Assembly: GCF_028640845.1 (NCBI RefSeq) | Contig: NC_080539.1 | Span: 179,379,459 to 179,443,458, forward strand | Reading direction: 5' to 3' | Length of the DNA stretch: 64,000 bases | Origin: Ahaetulla prasina | Lineage: Eukaryota > Chordata > Lepidosauria > Squamata > Colubridae | Shown: positions 41,601 through 53,800 of the stretch, in pieces | How the letters are laid out: each line of letters begins with the position of its first letter | How positions within the stretch are numbered: the stretch's first letter is position 1 | The notes under the pieces: model-generated | Seen by the model: only the letters and a program-made list of their open reading frames with translations | What the model was told of the DNA's origin: nothing | The model's database searches: none | Position numbers and translations under genes: made by a program

Positions 41601-41848
41601 TGGCTTGGTGGTCAGATGACTGGGTGGGCGTGGCCAATAACAATAAATAATAAAAATAATAAACAAAGTATACAAAACAATAAGAGGTACCAAAAACCAA
41701 CTTTCACACTTTACACACACACAACACAACACAACACAATTGACTCACACACAATGTAAAAGCAGCTGCGCTTCACCCAAAATGGCCCCTGCAACATGCA
41801 GGAACCTCACACTTTCACACTTTACACACACACAACACAACTGACTCA

Positions 41849-41885
<37 letters not shown>

Positions 41886-44800
41886 CCACATACAGCCTTG
41901 TGAGATTTTGTGTGTTTGTGTAGTTAGAGTGAAGAAAAACTGCTTTTAAAAGTAAAAAAAAACCCTCTGCTGATGGTGCGGCTCAGCAGAGGCAGGGGGC
42001 GGGGCCAGGGATTTTTGCTACCGGTTCTCCGAACCACCAGCCGCCATCGCTACCAGATCGGGCAAGCCGGTCCAAACCGGGAGCATTTCACCCCTGGGCT
42101 AGGCCCGTGGTGGTGAACCTATGACACACATGCCACAGGTGGCACACGGAGCCATATCTGTGGGCATGCAAGCATTGCCCTAGCTCAGCTCCAGCATGCA
42201 TGTGCACGCCTGTCAGTTGATTTTCAGGCCTTCTGGGCCAACTGGAAGTCAGAAAACAGGCTGTTTCTGGCCTCCTGAGGGGAAGGCCATTTTCACCCTC
42301 CCCAGGTGCCAAGAAAGACTCTAGAGCCTGGGGAGGGGGCAAAAAACGGGCCTACCGGGCCCACTTATTCCCTTCTCTCCCTCAGTCTAACTCCTTAGCA
42401 TCAGAGCATTTTTCAGGTGGGGAGGGGAAGTAAAATGTCTAAACTCCCAGCCTGCAGGCCGGATGAGTCACGCGCTGGCCACACTCATGCCCAAGTGGCA
42501 GTTGGAACGGAGTTCTTTCCAGGTGGGGAGGGGGAGTAGAACGTCTAACTCCTTAGCATCAGAGTGTATTAATAATAATACAGAAAATACTAATGATCTG
42601 ATGATGATCATTTCAAAAAATCCTTTCTTAGCGAGCACCTAAAAGCCAAGAGGAACATACCTGCCAAATTTCAAGTTCATAGGTTTTATGGTTCTGGAGA
42701 TTTCGTGATGATGCATGAGTGGTAATTCGCTTTTATATATATAGATACAACATAGTTTATAATATAAAATCACATAATAATGTTAAAGGTTTACAATCTT
42801 GTGAGTCTGCATTATCAGCTGTCCAGGGCTGCATGTGGTCTATGGGCTGGACATGGCTGCTTTAGAATAATCGCTGTGTGTTTTGATCATAGCTTTAATA
42901 TCTGGAATTTATCAAGGGATCAAGAATTTTGAGCTTTTTGTGCATGAAAAGAAGCCAAAATAACTCCTATACCATTTAAGAGGTAAATCTACATCGGACT
43001 TATAGCATATATATTTTATTTTTAAACATTCTTGACATACAGATTTTCTTGAAATGGACTTCTTAACTTTTATCTAATTAAAATTTCCAGACCTTTTTTT
43101 CTTTTTTTATTCTATAATTTGTCCACTGTGATTATTATTTCACACCATCTTTTTATTAATTTTTGCATGGCATCAGATCTGACAGTTGCATTATTTTTGC
43201 CTTTTCTTATATTATCATTATTTTGCCTTTTCTTATATTATCAATGTGGGACGCGGTGGCTCAGGGGCTAGGACGTTGAGCTTGTTGATTGAAAGGTCGG
43301 CAGCTCAGCGGTTCGAATCCCTAGTGCTTCCGTGTAATAGGGTGAGCTCCCATTACTTGTCCCAGCTTCTGCCAACCTAGCAGTTTCGAAAGCATGTAAA
43401 AATGCAAGTAGAAAAAATAGGGACCACCTTTGGTGGGAAGGTAACAGTGTTCCATGCGCCTTTGGTGTTGAGTCATGTCAGCCACATGACCACGGAGACT
43501 CTTCAGACAGCACTGGCTCTTCGGCTTTGAAACGGAGATGAGCACTGCCCACTAGAGTCGGCAACAACTAGCACGTATGTGCGAGGGGAAACTTTACCTT
43601 TTAGATTATCATTATTTGTTTAATTAAAAAAAGTATACTGATGCATTTAAATAATACATATGATTACAGAAAAGCAGCCATTGATAGATTTCATCCATTA
43701 TTTGTGTCCTAATTTTCAGGATGGATGGTATACCTTGGCTAATCCTTTATTTTGTGGAAGAGGATGCCAATTCTTAAGTTTACCTGGAATCACCATGTCA
43801 GGCAGATGGATTTGAAAAGTTCCTCCAAGAGGTGGGCTTGCACCTTGTATTCTTTGGACTGTCAGATTGATTCCTGTCTCATTCATAGACATCAACAATT
43901 GTTCAGTCCCTTCGGGTCCCTCCAAAGGCACACCTCCGCTACATGAATAAATAAATAAATAAACAAACAAAAGCAAGTTTTGCAATACCATTCCTGCCTC
44001 AGAATGGAGCTACTTCAAGGGCAGCTCTAGAATATTTATTTATAGGTGTCCCTTTCCAACCAGAAATCAGCAGGAAACCCATAAACAAATAATAATAATA
44101 ACAGAATTGGAAAGGTCATCTAGTCCAGGGGTCTCCAACCTTGATCCCTTTAAGACTTGTGGACTTCAACTCCCAGAGTTCCTCAGCCAGCTTTGTGGAT
44201 TTCAACTCCCAGAGTTCCTCAGCCAGCTTTGCTGGCTGAGGGACTCTGGAAGTTGAAGTCCACAAGACTTAAAGGGACCAAGGTTGGAGACCCCTGATCT
44301 AGTTCAAACCACACAGGACATCTATACTAGGGATTCGAACCGCCGACCTTTCTGATCAACAAACTCAGTGTCTTAGCCACTGAGCCACCTAGCCAGGATA
44401 GGCTAAACATGACACAAGGTAATACTACTGTTGCTTTTTTTCCTCGTGTTTCCCAGTAACTGACATTGGGAGACATGGTGCCTCTAATCCTCGACTATGT
44501 GTAGAGGAAAACCTCTGGAATGGCAGAAGCATTTGTTACAAAAACAACCAGAAGTCTTTTATTAAGCACTTTGAATAAAATAAAAAAAACTGAGAAAAAT
44601 TGAATAAAGATTCTTAAATAAATAATAGATGTTATTACACATAACTCAAACTTAATTTGCTTTCCATACCTATTGTGAAAAAATAATTTTCAAACCTCAT
44701 TCCAAAAAAAGATTACAAATCTAACATAAAGTTTCATTAATATAATTAATATGCAATTAGAAATACATCATAAAAAAATAAATTAGAAAATACTTATATT

Positions 44801-47800
44801 CCTACTAACACAGGAAAATACCAGTGATTAAATACAAAAGCCTACAAAAGTATAAAAGTCAATAAGCAAATTATCTATTAATTATTCTTAATTCTTCACA
44901 TTTACAAAAAAATAATAATAATTAAAAGTTTCAATTCATCCATAGGATCCATCAATCAGCTGTGAAAACCTCAGCAACCACTAGATGGCAGTAGGAAAAG
45001 ACATAAGATAGTGGTAGTCAACCTGGTTCCTACCGCCCACTAGTGGGCGTTCCAGCTTTCATGGTGGGCGGTAGGGGTTTTGTCCGATACTGAAGCACTT
45101 TCCTTTTTAAAAAATTTTCATAGCATTATTTAAAAACATTTTCATTAGGTTTTCATAAAATTCCCTGTGACAATTTAAATTTCGGAAAATATACTATTTG
45201 TATCGCCCACACATAAGTTTAGTTCACGTTACGTAAGTGAAACTAAATGGCACTATAGTGCCACCGCAAACAAAAGAGCCTCGTCTCAGAATAGCTCGTG
45301 CATCTCCCCCCACACCACCCAGCTGTAACAGACAAGCAGAGCTGGTAGCCGGCGCCCCCCCCCAACCCAATTCACAATGCGCGAGACGCATGCACAGACG
45401 ACGATACACGGTGCATTATTGTGGAATTGGTGGGCTGTTAGAAAATTTTTCTAGTAACAGAGATACTAACAGAGATAAGTGGGCGGTAGGTATAAAAAGG
45501 TTGACTACCCCTGACATAAGACATCGAAATTCAAAGCTTTTACAGAAGCATGCTTCAAAGTTTAGATTTTGGGAGACCATTTAAGAGTGCATGACAAGTG
45601 CTGATTTAAGATATAATGTGGATAGTTACACTTCTAAGGAGACTTCTAGGAATACAAAAACCTAATTTATCGGCTGTGTTCAGTTACACATTTCCCATAG
45701 GTCAATTTCCTTAGAACCCTGGATATACTTATAAACTAAGATATGGGAAAACTTCGTCCAACATGATTAATTAGTTTCCGTGCCAGTATAAACAAAATGT
45801 CTCCCACATATAGGCTGAACATCATCCAGTTATTCTGTGAAACTCTTGTGGAGATTACTAGCCTTATTTTCTAAACCTACATTCATTTTCAAAACTAATC
45901 CAGTGTCAAAATTAATACATAAATCTCAGAGTTTTTCAAATCTAAAGTATCCCTTTTAAAAATTCAGTCCATACATTTTATTAATAGTAGAAAATTAAGC
46001 TAACACTGTGGTCTTGGTTATTAAATAAGTATCTGTTTGTTTTGAATGACTTTCTAAGATTGTTTTAATCTAGTATTTAAATTTAAACTGCATGCAAGAT
46101 TTCTGCTAGAGCTGATTTGGGGAAAAAAATAAAGGTTCAAGTTTTTCTCTCTCCCACACACTTATGCAAGTTTCAATATTTCTTCTTAATATTGTATATT
46201 GAAAACTCTTAAAAATATCACCGGCTATGGCAAACCTCCTTCCCAGGCTGAAGGTAATCAACAACTGGCAGATGACCTGAATGAGTTTTACTGCAGGTTT
46301 GAAAGGAAACTACAGCCACCTATCTCCACAACCCCCATCTCAGACACACCAACAACAGCCAAGCCTCCTACAACTGACCCCATTTCATTGGGTTCACAAC
46401 CCCTAGTGATCACAGAAAAGGAAGTGCAGGACCTATTTCACAGACAAAAGCCAGGAAAAGCTCCAGGCCCAGACAAGATAACTCCTTCTTGCTTAAAAGT
46501 CTGTGCTGACCAATTGGCCCCCATCTTCACCCATATTTTCAATAAATCACTAGAGATGTGCTATGTTCCTTCTTGCTTCAAACGCTCTACCATCATCCCA
46601 GTGCCGAAGAAGCCCACCATCAAGGAACTGAATGACTACAGACCAGTTGCTCTAACATCTGTAGTCATGAAAACCTTTGAAAGGCTAGTGCTTTCCTACC
46701 TGAAAACCATCACGAATCCGCTCTTAGACCCCTTGCAATTTGCATACCGAGCAAATAGATCAACAGATGATGCTGTTAATATGGCTCTGCACTACATCCT
46801 ACAACATCTTGAGTCTCCAAAGACCTATGCAAGGGTCCTTTTGTAGACTTTAGTTCAGCATTCAATACCATCATTCCAGACATTCTTCTAACTAAGCTAA
46901 ACCAGCTACAGGTACCGGAACAGACTTGTAAGTGGATCACAAGCTTCCTAACAAACAGGAAGCAGCAGGTGAAGCTAAGCAAGATCACATCAAATACCTG
47001 TACAATTAGCACAGGGGCCCCCCAAGGCTGTGTGCTCTCCCACTTCTCTTCTCTCTGTATACCAATGACTGCATCTCCAATGATCCATTTGTTAAGCTAC
47101 TGAAGTTCGCAGATGACACAACAGTGATTGGTCTCATTCGAGACAATGACGAATCCGCATATAGACGAGAGGTCGAACGACTAGCCTTGTGGTGCAACCA
47201 AAACAATCTGGAACTGAACACACTCAAAACCGTAGAAATGGTGGTAGACTTTAGGAAAAACCCTTCCATACTTCCACCTCTCACAATACTTGACAACACA
47301 GTATCAACAGTAGAAACCTTCAAATTTCTGGGTTATATCATATCGCAAGATCTCAAATGGACAGCTAACATCAAAACATCATTAAAAAGGACAACAAAGA
47401 ATGTTCTTTCTGCGCCAACTCAGTAAGCTCAAACTGCCCAAGGAGCTGCTGATCCAATTCTACAGAGGAATTATTGAGTCTGTCATTTGCACCTCTATAA
47501 CTGTCTGGTTCGGTTCTGCAACCCAACAAGAAAAACACAGACTTCAGTGGATAATTAGAACTGCAGAAAAAATAATTGCTACCAACTTGCCTTCCATTGA
47601 GGACCTGTATACTGCACGAATCAAGAAGAGGGCCGTGAAAATATTTGCAGATCCCTCGCATCCTGGACATAAACTGTTTCAACTCCTACCCTCAAAACGA
47701 CGCTATAGAGCACTGCACACCAGAACAACTAGACACAAGAACAGTTTTTTCCCGAAGGCCATCACTCTGCTAAACAAATAATTCCCTCAACACTGTCAGA

Positions 47801-50800
47801 CTATTTACTGAATCTGCACTACTATTAATCGTTTCATAGTTCCCATCACCAATCTCTTTCCACTTATGACTGTATGACTATAACTTGTTGCTGGCAATCC
47901 TTATGATTTATATTGATATATTGATCATCAATTGTGTTGTAAATGTTGTACCTTGATGAACGTATCTTTTCTTTTATGTACACTGAGAGCATATGCACCA
48001 AGACAAATTCCTTGTGTGTCCAATCACACTTGGCCAATAAAATTCTATTCTATTCTATTCTATTCTATACCAAATTATCCCTCCCTACCCACTAACCAAT
48101 TTAATTCCATCCAACCAATAGCTAATGAAAAATCTTTGCATGTATCCTTATTTCTATTAGAACTTTCCTGCCTGGGCTGCATCAATCTAAATAAGTTTCA
48201 ACTATCTCTTGGCTGCAATCAAGGGACTGCCTAGATATTTTTCAATCCATATGGGATGCTATTTAAAGCCTTTCATAGACATGCAATTCACTTAAGTGCC
48301 ATTCTTTATATGCATCTAATCACAGCACAAACATGCCCCAGCAATCTCCATTTTCAGCTCTTTTTAAAACATTGCTTTAACCTGATCCCAGATTATCCCC
48401 AAGGTAGCCTTAAATCATTCTTGGCTGTTACAGTGTTAGGGTTTTCCCTGTTATTCCAACACACTTTATACTAACGTACCAATTTACCATCTATCAAAAC
48501 TTGCCTCTTCTTCCCAATTCCAGCCTAATGAACAAGAGTAAATTGATTAATGTCTTTCTACCAGCTAATATAATGGGGGGAACAAATCCAGGGGACTTCA
48601 CCAATCACTTTCTTTAACTTGTCCTGCAGACAGAAAATAAGGATCCAATCATTTTGTGTCATCTTTCCTGTGGCAGGATAAGGATCAGCTGAGGGAATAG
48701 TAAAAATAACGCTGGAACATCTTTCTGAAGAGGAGCATGGAAACTGAATTTAGGAAAAGTCCTAACTGGGTTTCTTCACTTGTTCAGGAAGGAAGGAAGG
48801 AAGGAAGGAAGGAAGGAAGGAAGGAAGGAAGGAAGGAAGGAAGGAAGGAAGGAAGGAAGGAAGGAAGGAAGGAAGGAAGGAAGGAAGGAAGGAAATCGAA
48901 GCATAAATATGTATGAACCTTTATTCTTACCTGAGTGAGAGAAGAGGGAGGTTCTTGTGATAATTTGCTACAAAAAAAGATACATTAAATACAGGTGGGA
49001 TGCCAGCAACCAAGACAGATTCTATGAGGTTCCCATGTGGGCGAGCTGACCAGGGTTCCTTCTGAAAAACTGGAAAGAAAATAGTTTTGGGATAATACTG
49101 CTATAAAAGACAAGTCTTACCACTTTCCAAACTCAATATGCATATAGTATATATTCTTAAAATAAAAGTAATTGCATTGTAATTGATATCAAAACTTGTC
49201 TCTACTACTAAAATAAAAATCTCTCTAGGAATTTCAACTTGCTCCTTGAAAGTTTCACTAAGTTAAGGGAAATGCTCAGATAAATAAGGCTTTATTGCCA
49301 ATATGAACTAGCCCTAGAAACAACAAAGAACAGAGTCTGCAGAATCTAAGAATTTGCTTATGTATATGTATGTGTAGCCCTAAATTTAAATCCTTGGTTT
49401 CCTAGGTAATCCGTGTCTCAGATTGGGATATTGATTTTATTTATTTTATTTATTTATAATTACATTTCTATACCGCACCATCTCCCGGAGGACTCAGGGC
49501 AGTTTACAGCCAATGTTAAAATACCCACACCAATACAATATAAATATAATAGATAACAATATTTAAAAATAATTAAGAACAAATATTTACTGGCCGAATC
49601 ACTAAAACGGTCAAAGATCAATTAAAACCCATTAAAATTTAGCTAAAATATGTCTTAGGCTAGTCCCGCTCGGTGAAATAATAAAGTCTTCAGTTCACGT
49701 TTGAAGGCCCGGAGGTCGGGGAGTTGGCGTAACCCCGGAGGTAGCTCGTTCCATAGGGCTGGTGCCGCTACAGAGAAGGCCCTCCCCATGGGGGCCGCCA
49801 ACCTACATTGTTTGGTCGACGGCACCCTGAGGAGGCCCGCTCTGTGGGAGCACACATGTCGTTGGGAGGCAATCGGTGGCAGAAGGCGGTCTCGCAAATA
49901 CCCTGGTCCTAAGCCATGGAGCGCTTTAAAGGTGGTAACCAGCACCTTGAATTGCACCCGGAAGGCTACCGGCAGCCAGTGCAGGTTGCGCAGGATGGGT
50001 GTTATATGGGAGCAATGCGTTGCCCCCTCTATCACCCGCGCGGCCACATTCTGGACTAGCTGGAGCCTCCTGGTGCTCTTCAAGGGGAGCCCCATGTAGA
50101 GAGCATTGCAATAGTCCAGGCGGGAAGTGACGAGGGCATGAGTGACCGTGCGTAAGGAGACCCGATCAAGGAAGGGGCGCAACTGGCGAATCAGGTGAAC
50201 CTGATAAAATGTTCCCCTGGCGACGGCCGTCAAGTGTTCTTCTAAAGACAGCCGATGTCCAGGAGAACGCCTAAGTTGCGCACTCTTCCCCTGGGGGTCA
50301 GTACTTCCCCCCCAACAGTCAGCAATGGCGTAAGCTGACTGTACCAGGACGCCAGAACCCACAGCCACTCAGTCTTGGAGGGGTTGAGCTGGAGCCTGTT
50401 CCTCCCCATCCAGACCCACACGGCCTCAAGACACCGGCCCATCACCTCGATGGCTTCATTGGGGTGGTTCGGGGTGGAAATGTACAGCTGCGTATCATCA
50501 GCGTACAGATGATAATCCACCCCGAAACCACGGATAACCTCGCCCAGCGGCTTCATGTAGATGTTGAACAGGAGAGGTGAGAGAACAGACCCCTGAGGCA
50601 CCCCACAAGTGAGGTGCCTCGGGCTCGATCTCTGCCCCCCTGCCAACACCGTCAGAGAGATAGGAGGAGAACCACCGATAAACGGTGCCTCCCACCCCCA
50701 GTCCCTCCAACCGCCGCAGCCGGATACCATGGTCGATGGTATCAAAAGCCGCTGAGAGTTCTAACAGGACCAGGACAGAGGAACATCCCCTGTCCCGAGC

Positions 50801-53800
50801 CCTCCAGAGGTCATCCACCAACGCGACCAAAGCCGTCTCGGTGCTGTACCCGGGTCTGAAACCGGACTGGAATGGGTCCAGATAGACAGTTTCCTCCAGG
50901 TATTGAGGAAGCTGATATGCCACCACACACTCAACAACCTTCGCCAAGAAGCGAAGGTTGGAGACTGGACGGTAGTTCGCTAATACAGCTGGGTCCAGGG
51001 AGGGCTTCTTGAGGAGGGGCCTCACCACCGCCTCTTTCAAGGTGGTGGGGAAAATGCCCCCCAACAAGGAAGCGTTGGTAACTCCCAGGAGCCAGCCTCA
51101 TGTAACCTCCCGTGTGGCCAGTACCATCCAGGAGGGACACGGGTCCAATAAACATGTGGTGGGGTTCAGCCTACCCAACAACCTGTCCATGTCGTCGGGA
51201 GTCACAGGATCGAACTCAGCCCAGATAGTACTCTCAAGACTCGTCCCCGCCAACCCACCCGGATCTATCCAATCAGTGTCCAGTCCGTCCCAAATCTGAG
51301 TGATTTTATCAGACAGATATTGTACAAAATCCTCAGCACGCCCCTGTAAGGGGTCCTCCCGAGCCTCCTGCACAAGCAGGGAGCGGGTCACCCTAAACAG
51401 GGTGGCTGGGCGATTATCTGCCGATGCGATGAGAGCGGAAAAATAATTATGTTTCGTCGCTCTGATCGCCACTAGGTAGGTCTGAATATGCGACCTCGCT
51501 AGTGTTTGGTCAGGTTCGGAGCGACTGGACCTCCAAGCACTCTCTAGGCGTCTTTTCTGGCACTTCATCTCTCTCAGCTCCTCGTTATACCAAGGAGCTG
51601 GTCGAGTTCGTCGCCGGGTCAGAGGCCGCAAAGGCACGACGTGGTCTAAAGCCCCAGCCGCCGCCTCTTCCCAGGCGGCGACCAGTTCCTCAGCCAAGCC
51701 ATGGGCTAATTTCCTCGGAAACGGCCCAAGCTCTGTCAGAAACCTCTCCGGGTCCATCAGGCGCCTGGGACGGAACCATCGAACCGGTTCCATCTCCCTA
51801 CGGTGCGGTGCAGTGGTTCAAAAGTCTAGCTGAAGGAGCAAATGATCTGACCATGACAAGGGTTTAAATAGTAACTCCCCTAACTCCAGATCATTTAGCC
51901 ACTGTCCCGAGATGAAAATCAAGTCCAGTGTGTTACCCCCAGTGTGGGTGGGACTGTTAACTAACTGGGTCAGTTCCAAGGCCATCATGGAAGCCATGAA
52001 CTCCCGAGCTGCCGTTTATGATATCTGTATAAGGTTTATGAACCAACTTTGCTTGTTCCAGCTCTTTGCTTCCTTACCATCTTTCCAGATTATCTTTCCA
52101 GATTATCTTTCCCACTAATTGGATCCAGAATCTACAACTGAAATGTTTCCCAAATGTTCAATAATTATCAATAACTGTAATTCTATCAAACATTTATTTC
52201 TTGATTAAAAATATTGTTTTCACCCCTCGAAATTCATTCATATTTTACTCTTATATTTATCAAAAGCAAAGAAAAGGAAAAAAAGCAAAACATCAGATTA
52301 CCAAATACATCTTGATCTGAAACAATGATCTCATCAATGAAAAACCAGGCATGTGTCTCTGTTGCAGCAGCAGGAGTTTCTACATCAACCTGGTGCACAA
52401 ACACTGAATAATTTTTGGGAAGATCATTAAGGAATTCAGAACTATACAGACAGTCTCTCCAAAGGTTGATGCATATGAATTTCCAGCTGAAAGAGAAATA
52501 TATTTTTGCATTCATCACCTCAATTTATATTAGATATCTACTTAAAAGGAAATTTACAACTTTGAATGACAGGACTATTTTTATAACTGCCAGGAAAGCA
52601 GAAATAAATATATATTATCTATATGCCCCCCACCCCAAAAGATTACAGATCTTTAGAAATACCAGTATCACACTTTACATAGTATTCAGAAAATGCAAAT
52701 AGACATCAGTCCTGCATATTTGATTCCATGTTCAGATTTTACTATGGGCAACATCTTAAAAGGAGTACACTTGACTTTGATAATTCCCAATCAAGTTGGG
52801 AATATTCCTGTGAATTTCCTAAACCAGTTTTCAAATTGTGTTCTGTGGCACCATACATTTCCACGAGAATTTGATGGGGTCCATAAGAGACTAAGGCCAA
52901 GCAAGCAAACAAACACAAGTTCACTCAAAGGCAAGCCAATGATCAGAACTCTGCCTCTTGATCAGAATTCTGGAATTGTTTTTCTTTCTTTTTAACAGGT
53001 TCTATGACCTGAAAAAGTTTGAAACCCCTTGCCCTACAGCATGACTCGGCCAAATCAAAGTCTCATACCCAAGTCATAACCTAGAGCTTTATGGTTAGGT
53101 CTCTATTCTTGAACATAAGAGCAGTTTTCTAGATATAGCTGAAATGTAATTCTCAGCTACTTGAGCCAGCATAGTCAAATGAGGGAAGGGTACTTAGACC
53201 TGTATCCCAGAAATATCTGGAAATCATAAATGCTCTGTGACTTGTGAGATAGTCAGATTAATAGAGTTGGAAGGGACCTTGTAGGTCATCTAGTCCAACC
53301 CCCCTCCCCCCAAGCAGAAGACCCTACACCATTTCTGACAATGTCAATTGGAAGAATTCTGACATTTCTCTCCATTTCTTTCTTAGATTATCCATCTTCC
53401 TCCATAAAAGGGTGGGACAACTGACAACCACAGCCCAAGACTGTCAGCCTGCTTAAACCTGAACTTCACCTACCGCTTCACACATCGAAAGAAGTGGTTT
53501 TGATCCCCATTCGTTAAGTACTTGTCCCATTGCCTATATGTCAGAAGCATACATATTGCAGTTAATTATATTAAAAAGAAAAGGACTGTGCATAAAATGA
53601 ATGTTTATAGATATAGACCTTTCTGGACTGGATTTCAGATTCCATTGGCAAGTCACATGTTTCTTCACAGTATCTAGAAAGGTATTGGAATAAGACACTG
53701 CAATGTAGAGTGTATTGCTCATGTAGCCTTTGTATGCAAAGCACAACTGTAAAGAAGGGAAAGAACAAAATTCCCCCTTAAATGATTTGTTTCCAATATG

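Noticed and set aside
48786..48895. Regularly repeated tract considered as a CRISPR-like array
   Set aside because: Pure tetranucleotide microsatellite without spacers, in a vertebrate genome.
52309..52309. Alternative end of exon 21 here combined with an exon 22 start at 49061
   Set aside because: It also keeps the frame, but the donor (T|gtattt) is worse and the resulting lengths no longer match the known exon 22 length.
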